Shown: piece after piece, positions 1 through 8,498 of the stretch
Position numbering within the stretch: position 1 is the stretch's first letter
How the letters are laid out: each line of letters starts with the position of its first letter
Assembly: GCF_001514125.1 (NCBI RefSeq)
Contig: NZ_KQ948558.1
Span: forward strand, 266,708 to 330,707
DNA from: Streptomyces longwoodensis
Lineage (GTDB): Bacteria; Actinomycetota; Actinomycetes; Streptomycetales; Streptomycetaceae
Length of the DNA: 64,000 nucleotides
Direction of reading: 5' to 3'
Program-made: the position numbers and the translations under genes
The notes under the pieces: model-generated
Told to the model about the DNA's origin: nothing
What the model saw: the letters and a program-made list of their open reading frames with translations, nothing else
The model's database searches: none

Positions 1-570
1 CTGCTGCACGCACGCGGCATCCGCTGCCGCTTCCTCGGGGTCGGTGACCCGCGCGTGCCCGAGCCGCTGGCGCGGGACTTCGCCGACCTGATGACCCTCA
101 CGCGGGACAACCGCGGCATGACGCTGACCGTCGCCTTCGACCACGGCGGGCGCCGGGACATCGTGGCTGCCGCGCGGTCCCTGATCCGCAGCGGCGTCCC
201 CGCCGAGACCGTCACCGAGGAGAGCTTCGCCGCGCACCTGCCCTTCCCCGACACCCCCGACGTCGACCTGGTCATCAGGACCTCCGGCGAACAGCGCATC
301 TCCAACTTCATGCTCTGGCAGGTCGCCTACGCCGAGTGGGTCTTCCCGCAGGTGCTGTGGCCCGACTTCCGCGCCGCGCACTTCCTCGACTGCCTGCACA
401 CCTACCAGCGGCGCGAGCGGCGCTTCGGCGGCGTCGTGCCCGCACAGAGCGAGGGCCCGGGCGAGGGGCCGGGACAGGACCGGGGCCAGGGTCCCGGCCG
501 CGGCCGGCCCCAGGGCCCCACCCCGGACCAGCCCCCCCACCAGCACCAGAACGGAGCAGACCGAACGTGA
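1..570 (+). CDS. cis-prenyltransferase (undecaprenyl diphosphate synthase family), 5' end cut by the window
   Basis: The reading frame is open from base 1, so the N-terminal half (with the expected MDGNRRWA-type site) lies outside the window. The visible part contains the family signature RTSGEQRISNFMLWQ and the following AYAEW stretch, which bind the isopentenyl diphosphate side of the active site. This supports a Z-type chain-elongating prenyltransferase. After the conserved end (RRFGG) there is a Gly/Pro/Gln-rich tail of about 45 residues that ordinary UppS proteins lack. The stop codon overlaps the GTG start of the next gene in a GTGA arrangement, implying translational coupling with the MpaB/EF-hand protein. 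The housekeeping UppS is normally encoded elsewhere, so this is probably a specialised paralogue. Chain length and substrate cannot be read from the sequence. Confidence 0.85.
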   Translation: MLHARGIRCRFLGVGDPRVPEPLARDFADLMTLTRDNRGMTLTVAFDHGGRRDIVAAARSLIRSGVPAETVTEESFAAHLPFPDTPDVDLVIRTSGEQRISNFMLWQVAYAEWVFPQVLWPDFRAAHFLDCLHTYQRRERRFGGVVPAQSEGPGEGPGQDRGQGPGRGRPQGPTPDQPPHQHQNGADRT

Positions 571-2081
571 CCCACGCAGACGACGGTTCCCCCGACAGCC
601 CCGGTGCCCCCACGGCGGACCACGACGGCGGACCGTCGGGCCGCACGGCAGGGGAGGCGACCCACCCGCTGTTCGGACCCCATTCGGAGTTCCACGAGTT
701 CTTCCACGACCCGCGCTGGGCCCTGGCCATGATCCGGGCGACCGTCCTGGAGGCCGCACACCCCCAGGTCGGCGCCGCCCTGATCGACAACTCCACGTTC
801 GTCACGCACCCCTGGCGGCGGCTGCGCAACACCCTCGTGAGCCTGCAGCGCATGTGGGGCGCGGACGAGCAGGCCCGGCAGCGGGAGGCGCAGCGGCTCA
901 ACCGCCTGCACGCCCGCATGAGCGGCGCCGACGACCGGCACCGCCCGTACGACGCGATGGACCCCGCCGTACGGGCGTGGGTGGTCGCCACCCTGTTCGA
1001 GAGCACCGTGACGATGTGCCGGCTCAGCGGCCAGCCCCTCGAACAGGACGTGATGGAGCGCCTGTACGAGGAGTTCCGCGGGTTCCTCGCCGCGCTGGAG
1101 GGGCACGCCGACCACCTCCCGGCCTCGCTCACCGACTTCTGGCGCTACTACGACCGGATCGTCGAGGAGGAACTCGAGAACACCGAGGCGATGCGCATCG
1201 TCCTCTACAAGCTGTTCGACCACCTCCCGGCGCCGGCCCTGCTGAACGGACTGCCCACCCTGTGGGCGGCGGGTCGTGCCGTCGTCGGCCCGGTCGTCGG
1301 AGCGGTCACCGTGGCGTCGCTGCCCGAGCCCTTCCGCCGGCGCGCCGGGCTGCCCGAACTCCCCGGCGCCCAGACCCTGATGCAGGGCGCCTACCTGGCC
1401 GCCGGCCTGACCCGCGTCCTGCCCGAGAGCTGGCGCAGGCCCGAGGCCATCACCGACCTGCTCGCCCTCTCCCCGGGCAGCGACGACCCGCGCGCCCGCA
1501 CGGTCACCGCCCTGCGTGACGCGATGCACCGGGCCGGTGCCCTCATCCGGCTGATCAGTCCCCTGCCCCCCGAGCCGGAGCCGACGGCGGCGGACGGCGG
1601 ACAGCGGCGTGACGCGGAGGAGTTCTTCGCCGAGGTGCTGGACCAGACCGGCAACGGCTACCTCGACTGGCCCGACCTGGCCGCCATGGCCCGCGAGCTG
1701 TCCACCCGCCTGGACCTGGACGAGCCCGAGGAGAACCGGCTCTACGACGCCTTCGCCGCGTGGTGGCGGGAACTCCAGGCCGCCCTCGACACCGACGGCG
1801 ACGGCCGGGTGAGCGCCCAGGAGTACGCGGCCGCCGTACCGTCCTTGGCGGGGCCGGCGCTGATCAAGGTGGCGGAGGTCCTCTTCGACGTCACCGACAA
1901 GGACGGCAACCAGACCATCGACGCGCAGGAGTACCGCGCCCTGTTCCGCACCGCCTTCCACCGTGACACGGCGGCCTCCGGGACGACGTACTCGCGCAGC
2001 GCCTTCGTGAAGGACTTCGTGTCGTTCATGACCGGCCGGCGCCGCTCGTCACCGTACGACCCGCTGCTCGCCCAGGCGTGA
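567..2081 (+). CDS. MpaB-type (DUF2236) oxygenase-like protein with C-terminal EF-hands
   Basis: 504 residues from a GTG start overlapping the upstream stop (GTGA), with GGAG 11 bases before it. Residues about 34-290 match the DUF2236 / MpaB / rubber-oxygenase fold: ALAMIRATVLEAAHP near 53-66, THPWRRLRNTL near 80-90, LHARM near 114 and WVVATLFES near 138. Family members are heme-dependent or heme-like oxygenases. MpaB cleaves a farnesyl side chain and Lcp cleaves polyisoprene. Residues about 359-371, 408-420 and 444-456 are three EF-hand loops (DQTGNGYLDW, DTDGDGRVSAQEY, DKDGNQTIDAQEY), so calcium control is likely. No signal peptide is visible. Coupling to a prenyltransferase suggests the substrate is a prenyl chain; that is inference. 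An EF-hand protein with inactive oxygenase domain is the main alternative. Confidence 0.8.
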   Translation: MTHADDGSPDSPGAPTADHDGGPSGRTAGEATHPLFGPHSEFHEFFHDPRWALAMIRATVLEAAHPQVGAALIDNSTFVTHPWRRLRNTLVSLQRMWGADEQARQREAQRLNRLHARMSGADDRHRPYDAMDPAVRAWVVATLFESTVTMCRLSGQPLEQDVMERLYEEFRGFLAALEGHADHLPASLTDFWRYYDRIVEEELENTEAMRIVLYKLFDHLPAPALLNGLPTLWAAGRAVVGPVVGAVTVASLPEPFRRRAGLPELPGAQTLMQGAYLAAGLTRVLPESWRRPEAITDLLALSPGSDDPRARTVTALRDAMHRAGALIRLISPLPPEPEPTAADGGQRRDAEEFFAEVLDQTGNGYLDWPDLAAMARELSTRLDLDEPEENRLYDAFAAWWRELQAALDTDGDGRVSAQEYAAAVPSLAGPALIKVAEVLFDVTDKDGNQTIDAQEYRALFRTAFHRDTAASGTTYSRSAFVKDFVSFMTGRRRSSPYDPLLAQA

Positions 2082-2152
2082 GGCGCCCGGCGGCACCGGC
2101 ACGGAAGTGGGGCCCGACCGCCTCCGGCGTGGAACCCCGCGGTGCCGGACCG

Positions 2153-2884
2153 TCAGTGCTCGGCGCCCTGGACGCCCGCGACCTGCCGCACCTGGACGCC
2201 GACGGGGGTGGCGGGCCGCAGGCGGGCGGCGGCGTACCGGTGCAGGGTGGTGCGCAGGCGCCGGTACTCCCGCAGGGTCCTGACCTCCACGGCGCTGGGC
2301 CCCTCGGTGTCCCGCACCTTCAGGTGCACGCCGCCGGTGCAGCGGGAGGCGAGGTTGTAGAAGTAGGCGGCGGCGGTGGCCAGGGCCGTCCCGAGGAGCA
2401 CCTCGACCATGAGGGTGACGGTGAGGAAGGTCAGTCCCCAGACGGGCGAAGGTCCCGCCTCCGGCTTGGGGTTGAGGAAGTCGATCACCACCCAGGTGAG
2501 GGAGGCGGCCACCGCCAGGCACACGCCCAGGGCGAGACACACCAGGGCGCTGGTGGCCGCCACCGACCACAGGTCGACCTGCGTCAGCTGCCGGCCGGGC
2601 CGGGAGGGGTGGGGGGTCGCCCCGCTCGGGGACGCGAGGGGCGGGGCAGGGTCCTGGACCGGGAACGGGTCGGCCTGGACAGCCGTCTCGGGAGCCATCA
2701 CCCGTACGCCCGAGGCGACTTGCGCCGACCGGGCCACCTGGGCCGGAGGGGCGACCCGGGGAGCCGGTGCGGCCGGGACCGCCGTACCGGGCGGCTCCTG
2801 GCCGCCGTGGGGGGAGGGCCGGGCGCCGGATCCCTTCGGCTGCCTGCGCGTGTTCCTACCGCGGGCGCTCTTGGCGCGGCCCAT
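2153..2884 (-). CDS. DUF3566-like membrane protein
   Basis: 243 residues, ATG start preceded by GGGAGGAGA at good spacing. The first ~95 residues are basic and Pro/Ala-rich. The segment VDLWSVAATSALVCLALG starts a first membrane helix (about 103-130) and a second helix covers about 148-175, ending AAAYFYNL. The VDxWSV start and the YNL end are the DUF3566 signature. Family members are usually encoded just after gyrA in actinobacteria; here the gene stands alone, so it is probably a paralogue. About 65 charged C-terminal residues face the cytoplasm. Function is unknown. It is convergent with the oxygenase gene, 71 bases away. Confidence 0.65.
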   Translation of the reverse strand: MGRAKSARGRNTRRQPKGSGARPSPHGGQEPPGTAVPAAPAPRVAPPAQVARSAQVASGVRVMAPETAVQADPFPVQDPAPPLASPSGATPHPSRPGRQLTQVDLWSVAATSALVCLALGVCLAVAASLTWVVIDFLNPKPEAGPSPVWGLTFLTVTLMVEVLLGTALATAAAYFYNLASRCTGGVHLKVRDTEGPSAVEVRTLREYRRLRTTLHRYAAARLRPATPVGVQVRQVAGVQGAEH

Positions 2885-3060
2885 GCCGGTCTCCTCCCGT
2901 GTCGACGCCCCAGCCCGACCTCTTCACCGGCGGGACGCTTCGACGGTAGGTGCGAGCGCCGGGTCCCGCATCCCGGGCCACGGCGCCGCCGGCCCCGGGT
3001 CCTCCGTGTGGGCGGGCCCGAGGACAGGCGCCCGTGCCCCGTGTCCGCCGACGAGGCGGT

Positions 3061-3645
3061 TCAGGTCGCGGAGGCGGGCCCCGGCGGCAGGTGGACGGTC
3101 ATGACGAGGTGACAGGTCTCCGTGCCCGCGCCGCGGTACGTGTGGGACGCGCTGCCGTCGAAGGTGGCCGTCTGCCCCGCTGCCACGGCGTGCTCCGTGC
3201 CGTCGACGAGCAAGGTCATCCGGCCGGCGGTCACACTGATGGTCTCCACCACCCCGGCCTGGTGCGGGTGGCTCGGGTACTCCTCCCCCGGTTCCAGCCG
3301 CCAGCGCCACACCTCGACCGGGGCCGGACCCGAGGTCGTGAGCATCAGCCGTGCCTCGCTCCCCCGCTCCCCCGTCCACAGCGGCGCCACGGCGTCCGCG
3401 GCCACCACGCGGACGCGGCCCTCGGGCGGTCCCTGCATGAGGGCGGACACGGGGAGGCCGAGGGCGTCGGCCAGCCGGACCAGGGTGGCCAGGTTGGGGT
3501 TTCCCTGTGCTTTCTCCAGTGCCACCAGCGCGCCCTTGCTGACCTGGGCCCGCCGGCCCAGCTCCTCCAGCGACAGGCCCGCCCGGGTGCGCGCCGCCCG
3601 GACGTTGTGCGCGACCGTCCGCAGCGCCGCGGCCGTCTCCGCCAC
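3061..3645 (-). CDS. XRE-family regulator with C-terminal cupin domain
   Basis: 194 residues. An HTH of the XRE/Cro type occupies residues about 10-65 (RRAQVSKGALVALEKAQGNP around the recognition helix). A cupin_2 domain covers about 105-185, with HPHQAG as the metal-binding-type His cluster. Such proteins are one-component repressors or activators sensing small molecules. GTG start with GAGGAGGG upstream. Transcribed away from the PaiB-like gene; the shared 149-base promoter region holds a direct repeat (see separate entry), so it probably controls itself and that gene. The ligand cannot be inferred. Confidence 0.85.
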   Translation of the reverse strand: MAETAAALRTVAHNVRAARTRAGLSLEELGRRAQVSKGALVALEKAQGNPNLATLVRLADALGLPVSALMQGPPEGRVRVVAADAVAPLWTGERGSEARLMLTTSGPAPVEVWRWRLEPGEEYPSHPHQAGVVETISVTAGRMTLLVDGTEHAVAAGQTATFDGSASHTYRGAGTETCHLVMTVHLPPGPASAT

Positions 3646-3701
3646 CTGGTCATCCCTCCTCGGTCCTGGATGGATCGTTCCGGATCACTCCACTGGACCG
3701 C

Positions 3702-3759
3702 CCGGTCGTTCGATTGACAGGCGGCGGTCGGTCTGATGTACGGTCCGGTCGTTCGGTTG
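3702..3759. promoter_or_regulatory. Direct repeat in divergent promoter
   Basis: CCGGTCGTTCGATTG at 3702-3716 and CCGGTCGTTCGGTTG at 3745-3759 are 14/15 identical and 43 bases apart (four helical turns), between the XRE-cupin gene and the PaiB-like gene. TTGACA at 3714-3719 overlaps the first copy, a possible -35 element for the rightward gene. Probable binding sites of the XRE-cupin regulator; inference from position and repetition only. Confidence 0.45.
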
Positions 3760-3794
3760 GATCGTACGGGATGGACGGTACGGAGGAGCACGGC

Positions 3795-4442
3795 ATGCTG
3801 GTTCACCCCTGGGACGCGAGCCTGGACGACGCCGAGTGGCAGAGCTGGATCGCCGACGGCCACGACTTCGGGCTGCTCGTCGTCAACGGGACGCCGGGCC
3901 GGCCGCCGCACACCGTCCCCACCCACTTCACCTGCGACGGGCCACGGCTCCTCGTGCACCTCGCCCGTCCCAACCCCGTCTGGGCGGCGATCGAGCACGA
4001 CCCGGACGTCGTGCTGACGGTCATCGGCGACTACGCCTTCGTACCCGGCCCCTGGCGCGCCCCGGCGGACACCCCGCCGGCCGATGGCGTGCCGACCAGC
4101 TACTACTCGGCCGTCCGGTTCACCTGCCGGGCTCACGTCGTCGACGACCCGGAGGACAAGGCCGACCTGCTGCGCCGCCAGCTCGCCCACTTCCAGCCGG
4201 ACGGCGACCACGCCCCCGTCGCCGCGGACCGGCCCCCGTACGGCCGGATGCTGTCCGGCATCCGCGGGCTGCGGCTGGACGTCACCGAGGTGCTGGCCAA
4301 GTTCAAGTACGACGACCACAAGCCCGTCGAGCACCGCGCCGCGGTCGCCGACCACCTCACCGCCCGCGACCGGGGCCTCGACGGACCCGCCGCCCGCCAA
4401 CAGCGCCGCCGCCTGGACCGTATCGGCCCCTGGACGCCCTGA
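3795..4442 (+). CDS. PaiB-like FMN-binding (FMN_bind_2) protein
   Basis: 215 residues. ATG 3795 is preferred over ATG 3771 because GGAGGA lies 7 bases upstream and the family starts with a short aromatic segment (here MLVHPWDASL). The whole length matches the PaiB/FMN-binding negative transcriptional regulator family, a split beta-barrel flavin-binding fold. It shows the expected THFTCDGPRLLVHLARPNP and later DYAFVPGPW and P-Y-G-R-M-L-S-G-I-R-G elements. In bacilli PaiB affects sporulation and protease genes, but most homologues are of unknown role. It probably forms an operon with the following B3/B4 gene (82-base gap). Confidence 0.8.
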   Translation: MLVHPWDASLDDAEWQSWIADGHDFGLLVVNGTPGRPPHTVPTHFTCDGPRLLVHLARPNPVWAAIEHDPDVVLTVIGDYAFVPGPWRAPADTPPADGVPTSYYSAVRFTCRAHVVDDPEDKADLLRRQLAHFQPDGDHAPVAADRPPYGRMLSGIRGLRLDVTEVLAKFKYDDHKPVEHRAAVADHLTARDRGLDGPAARQQRRRLDRIGPWTP

Positions 4443-4524
4443 ACCGCCGCGCCGCACCCGCGACTTGCCCGCCCCCGCTCGGACTCCCCCACACCTCCGA
4501 CCCGCACGGAAACGGAACGCCCCC

Positions 4525-5232
4525 ATGCCCGCCTTCCGCCTCGGCACCGCCGTCGCCGACGCCTTCCCCGGCACCCTCATCGCCCTCGTCACCGCCACCG
4601 GCCTGCGCGGCCGGGAACCCTGGCCGCTGACCGCCACCGCCGTCGAGGACCTGGAACGGCGCCTGGCCGACGGCAGCTGGGCCCCCGCCGACGAGACCGA
4701 CCCGCGCATCGAGGCCTGGCACACCGCCTACCGTTCCTTCGGCACCAACCCCCGTCGCGTCCGGCCCAGCGTGGACGCGCTCGGCCGCCGCCTCGCGAAG
4801 AAGGGGTCGCTGCCCCGGATCAACCCGGCCGTCGACTCCTACAACGCCGTCTCCGTCCGGCACGGCCTGCCCGCGGGCGCGTTCGACCTCGACCGGGTCG
4901 AGGGGGACGTCGTGATCCGCCCGGCGGACGGCACCGAGGCCTTCACCCCGCTCGGTGAACCGGACACCGTGGAGCACCCCAGGCCTGGCGAAGTCGTCTA
5001 CGTCGACGCGGCCGGTGTCCTCACCCGCCACTGGAACCACCGCGACACCCACCGCACCCGGGTCACCGAGGACTCCACCCACGTGGTCTTCGCCCTCGAG
5101 ACCCTGCACGCCGAGCGCGACGGCGACCTCCTGCGGGCCGCGGCCGAGGAACTGCGGACCCTGCTCGCCCCGCACGCGGGAGCGACGGCCGTGCACCATC
5201 TCGACCCGGCCCGCCCGGAGGCCGTCGTCTGA
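4525..5232 (+). CDS. B3/B4 (tRNA-binding-domain-like) protein
   Basis: 235 residues. The middle and C-terminal parts (YNAVSVRHGLPAGAFDLDR near 110-128, then the WNHRDTHRTRVTEDSTHVV region near 170-188) match the B3/4 domain found in the phenylalanyl-tRNA synthetase beta chain. As a free-standing protein this domain is thought to act on or sense misacylated tRNA or amino acids; for this gene that is unproven. The start is the ATG nearest the conserved N-terminus; only a weak GGAA lies upstream. Same direction as the PaiB-like gene. Confidence 0.75.
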   Translation: MPAFRLGTAVADAFPGTLIALVTATGLRGREPWPLTATAVEDLERRLADGSWAPADETDPRIEAWHTAYRSFGTNPRRVRPSVDALGRRLAKKGSLPRINPAVDSYNAVSVRHGLPAGAFDLDRVEGDVVIRPADGTEAFTPLGEPDTVEHPRPGEVVYVDAAGVLTRHWNHRDTHRTRVTEDSTHVVFALETLHAERDGDLLRAAAEELRTLLAPHAGATAVHHLDPARPEAVV

Positions 5233-5271
5233 CGCACGGTCCGGGCCTCGCGCACGGGCCGACGGCCGACC

Positions 5272-5295
5272 GCCCCTGGCCGAGGGGCCAGGGGC
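5272..5295. terminator. Bidirectional hairpin terminator
   Basis: GCCCCTGGCC and GGCCAGGGGC form a 10-bp perfect stem with loop GAGG between the convergent B3/B4 and DUF899 genes. No U-tract, as usual in Streptomyces. Confidence 0.6.
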
Positions 5296-5322
5296 ATCAC
5301 CGGGGCCGGTCGCCCGTCACCG

Positions 5323-6105
5323 TCAGCGGTGGGGCCCCCGGCGGCCCAGGGTGTCGACGGGGGTCGCGCCGGGGCGGGTCCACTGCGGTACCGGGCGGCT
5401 GGTCGGGCCCCAGGTGGGGTTGCCGTCGGCGTCCGAGCGCCAGTACCAGCACGGCTTGTGGCCCAGCGACCGGCCCTCGGGGTTGTCCTCCCACGCCTCG
5501 CCGCGGCCGTACGGGGTCATGTCGAGCAGGGCGAAGGTCGCGCTGAACGCCTCGTTGCCGCGGCCGGTCGTGGAGTACGTGAGGAACGTGCGGTCGCCGT
5601 CGCGCAGGAAGCAGGAGACGTACCCCATGTCGCCGCCCACCGGCGGGGGCACGTCGCGCACCGAGTACCAGGGCTGGGTGTAGCCCATGAACGCGACGAA
5701 CGGCTCCACCTCCTCCCAGCGGCCGGTGGTCAGGACGGCGAACGACACCCCGCGGGCGTTGAGGTAGACGGCGTCCCTGAGGTGCCAGGCCGCGTTGGTG
5801 CAGCCTTCGCACTGGCCCTGGTGCGGGGCGCCGTCGTGCCACATGTGCTGGTAGACCACCAGTTCGTCCCGCCCCTGGAACAGGTCGAGGAACGGCACGG
5901 GCCCGTCGGCCCCGACGACCTCGACGGCGCCGTCGAACTCCACCATCGGCAGGCGCCGCCGGGCCGCGGCGATGGCGTCCCCCTCCCGGGTGTGCGCCTT
6001 CTCCCGCACCAGCAGCTCCGCCCGCTCGGCCCGCCAGGTGGCGATGTCGACGACGGGCGGACGCCCGGGCAGTGCGCTGGTCGAGGGGTCCGGGGTGCTC
6101 GTCAT
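5323..6105 (-). CDS. DUF899 thioredoxin-fold protein
   Basis: 260 residues, ATG with GGAGGACACC upstream. Matches the DUF899 family along its length: VYQHMWHDGAPHQGQCEGCTN carries the CxxC-type pair (CEGC near residue 98), followed by VSFAVLTTGRWEE and a C-terminal cysteine/tryptophan motif CWYWR. The fold is thioredoxin-like and a redox role is presumed, but no substrate is established. It follows the TetR gene on the same strand after 115 bases and may be co-transcribed. Confidence 0.8.
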   Translation of the reverse strand: MTSTPDPSTSALPGRPPVVDIATWRAERAELLVREKAHTREGDAIAAARRRLPMVEFDGAVEVVGADGPVPFLDLFQGRDELVVYQHMWHDGAPHQGQCEGCTNAAWHLRDAVYLNARGVSFAVLTTGRWEEVEPFVAFMGYTQPWYSVRDVPPPVGGDMGYVSCFLRDGDRTFLTYSTTGRGNEAFSATFALLDMTPYGRGEAWEDNPEGRSLGHKPCWYWRSDADGNPTWGPTSRPVPQWTRPGATPVDTLGRRGPHR

Positions 6106-6220
6106 GGTGTCCTCCGGGGTGTCGGCTGCGGGCAGCGACGTACACCGTCCCTACGACGGTCACGAGGGGGGACTCCCGGGCCGACCGGAACTCATCGCCG
6201 CCGGAAGGGCCGACCGCGCC

Positions 6221-6835
6221 TCAGGTGCGCGCGATGCCGTCGAAGAGGTTGCCGACCAGGCTGACGACGAAGTCGTCCGTCACCGGTTCGTCGGGGATCA
6301 GGAGGCGGTGGTAGACCGCGCCCCACAGCTGGTCGACCAGGACCTGGACGTCGACGTCCGCCCTGATCTGGCCCTGCTCCCTGGCCCTGGCCAGGCGTTC
6401 GCCCGCGAGGCGCCGGCGTTCGGAGGAGTAGAGCGTGCGGAAGGCGGTGGCCAGGTCCTCGTCGGTCTGGGACTGGCCGACCAGCTCGGTCACCACGCGG
6501 CCGGCCGGGGTCGTGGTCATGATCCGCACGAAGGCGCGCAGCTGGTGGAGGAGGTCGGCGCGGATGTCGCCGGTGTCCTCGAAGGCGAGCGTCTGCTCGA
6601 CGGCGTGGAAGTAGCCGTCGAGGGCCAGGGCGCCCTTGGAGGGCCACCACTTGTAGAGCGTGGTCTTGCTGACACCGGACAGGCGGGCCACCCGCTCGAA
6701 CGTCAGGCCGGCGATCCCCTCGGTGAGGAGCACCTCGCCGACCGCGCGGAACACATCCGCGCGGACCTCGTCGGCCGGGCGGCGCCCCCGCCCGCGGGCC
6801 GGGCGTTCGTCGACGCCCTCGGCCTGCTTCGCCAC
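6221..6835 (-). CDS. TetR-family transcriptional regulator
   Basis: 204 residues with GTG start and GAGGAGGAG upstream. The N-terminal HTH (about 25-70) has LTFERVARLSGVSKTTLYKWW, typical of TetR. The C-terminal half is a helical ligand domain of the TetR_C_16 / AcrR-like type. It is the last of a three-gene leftward cluster (intact SDR, broken SDR, this gene) with 49-base spacing. It is the natural candidate for binding the two palindromes at 8499-8545 in front of that cluster. The inducer is unknown. Confidence 0.88.
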   Translation of the reverse strand: MAKQAEGVDERPARGRGRRPADEVRADVFRAVGEVLLTEGIAGLTFERVARLSGVSKTTLYKWWPSKGALALDGYFHAVEQTLAFEDTGDIRADLLHQLRAFVRIMTTTPAGRVVTELVGQSQTDEDLATAFRTLYSSERRRLAGERLARAREQGQIRADVDVQVLVDQLWGAVYHRLLIPDEPVTDDFVVSLVGNLFDGIART

Positions 6836-6884
6836 GGTGTCCTCCTCCTCGCTCGGTGCCGGGACCGGATCAGTCTAGGAAGCC

Positions 6885-7684
6885 CTACGGCGTCCCCAGG
6901 GCCGGGGCGGTCCTGACGTGGAGGAGTTCGCCGAAGCCGAGCCGGGTGACGAAGTCCTCCTGGGCGCGGCGCAGGACCTCGTTGACCTCCTCGACACCGG
7001 CCTGGCTGAAGTCGACGACCGTGCGGAAGGGCCGGGTGCCGGCCGGGAGGGCCAGGACGCGGACGATCTCCTCGGCGACGGCCCGCGGGTGCGCGTCGGC
7101 ACCGGGCGGGAACAGCCCTTCCGTGGCCTCCTCGTTGCGGGCCACCATCGGGTCCAGGGCGGCGTAGGCGCGGGTGCGTGCGTCGTCGTGGGCGCGGCTC
7201 GCGTGGGGGAAGTGCTCGGTCCCCTGGGTGAAGGGGCCCGGCATCACGACGGTGGTCTCGATGCCGAGCTGTCCGACCTCGTACGCGGTGACCTGGGCCA
7301 GCGCGTCCGCGGCGGACTTGGAGGCGACGTACGGGCCGAGGAACGGCGGTACGACGACCGAGGTGGTGCGGGGGTGAACGCCTCGACGTAACCGACGTAG
7401 AGGTGACCGGCGTTGTGGACGACGGTGTCGAGCCGGCCGGCCTCGTCCAGGACGGTCGCGACGGCGGCCTCGGCCGACGCCTCGGACTGCACGTCGAGTT
7501 CCACGACGCGCAGGTCGTGGCCCTCGCGGCGGCCGAGCGCGCGCAGTTCCTCCGCGCGGGCGGCGTTGCGGCCGCGCACGTCGCGCATGCTGGCGTAGAC
7601 GGTGTGGCCGGCCGCGGCGAGGGCGCGGGCGGTGAGGTTGCCGATGCCGGTGGCGGCGCCGGTGATGAGGACGACGGATGACAT
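6885..7684 (-). pseudogene. Short-chain dehydrogenase broken by an internal out-of-frame deletion
   Basis: The first part (7684 down to about 7370) has a normal Rossmann start (LITGAATGIGN, VHNAGHLYVGYVEAF). The last part (about 7365 to 6885), in another frame, resumes with TSVVVPPFLGPYVASK, containing the catalytic YxxxK, and runs to a natural end (TAPALGTP). Roughly 40 residues that normally lie between, with the catalytic Asn and Ser, are missing, and the joined parts are out of frame. The start (GGAGGGACCCCC ATG) and promoter position are intact, so the gene was probably lost recently. A sequencing error could explain a frameshift but not the missing block. Confidence 0.8.
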
Positions 7685-7727
7685 GGGGGTCCCTCCGGGG
7701 GTACGGGCGTGGGTGCGGACGGTGGGG

Positions 7728-8474
7728 TCAGGCGAGGCCGCCGTTGGTGAACAGGACCTGGCCGTTGACCCAGCGGGCGGGGCCGGCCAGGAAGGCCACC
7801 GACTCGGCCACGTCCCGGGGCTCGCCCAGGCGCTCCAGCGGTGCGGCCTTGCTGAAGGCGGCGACGGTCTCCTCGTCCTTGCCCTCGAGGAAGAGCGGGG
7901 TGGCGATCGGTCCGGGCGCGACGGTGTTGACGGTGATGTCCCGGCCTCGCAGCTCCCGCGCGAGGATCAGCGTGAGGCCCTCGACGGCGGCCTTGCTCGC
8001 GACGTAGCCGCCGTAGGTGGGCAGCTGGGTGCGGGTGACGGAGGTGGAGACGTTGATGATCGCGCCGCCGTCGCGCAGCCGGCGGGCGGCCTGCTGGGAG
8101 ACGACGAAGGTACCGCGGACGTTGGTGCGGATCATCCGGTCCAGGTCGTCGAGGTCCAGGGTGGCGACCGGCGACAGGACCATGATCCCGGCGGTGTTCA
8201 CCATGACGTCGACCCCGCCGAACGTCGCCTCGACGGCGTCGAACGCGGCCTCCATGGCCTTCTCGTCGGCCACGTCGCCGGCCACCGCGACGGCCCGGCC
8301 GCCGGCGGCGGCGATCTCCTCGACGAGGGCCTCGGCCCTGTCCTTGTTCCCGGCGTAGTGCACGGCGACGGCGAAGCCGTCCGCGGCGAGCCGCTCGACG
8401 ACGGCCCGGCCGATGCCGCCGGAACCGCCGGTGACGAGGGCGACGCGGCGGGGGGTGCTGGATGCGGTGGTCAT
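7728..8474 (-). CDS. SDR-family oxidoreductase
   Basis: 248 residues from the ATG with GGAAGGGA 7 bases upstream. Classical SDR: TGGSGGIG nucleotide-binding loop near residue 16, NTAG near 93, catalytic Ser in NVSTS near 144 and YVASK near 158. It probably reduces a carbonyl or oxidises an alcohol with NADP(H). First gene of a leftward cluster with a second (broken) SDR and a TetR regulator. Twin palindromes 25-71 bases upstream indicate TetR control. Natural substrate not recognisable. Confidence 0.88.
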   Translation of the reverse strand: MTTASSTPRRVALVTGGSGGIGRAVVERLAADGFAVAVHYAGNKDRAEALVEEIAAAGGRAVAVAGDVADEKAMEAAFDAVEATFGGVDVMVNTAGIMVLSPVATLDLDDLDRMIRTNVRGTFVVSQQAARRLRDGGAIINVSTSVTRTQLPTYGGYVASKAAVEGLTLILARELRGRDITVNTVAPGPIATPLFLEGKDEETVAAFSKAAPLERLGEPRDVAESVAFLAGPARWVNGQVLFTNGGLA

Positions 8475-8498
8475 GGGGGTTCCCTTCCGGAGCCGTAA

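Noticed and set aside
402..1961. Long open frame on the minus strand opposite the oxygenase gene
   Set aside because: Its codon third positions are not G/C-biased and the product is low-complexity; the plus-strand frame has recognisable domains.
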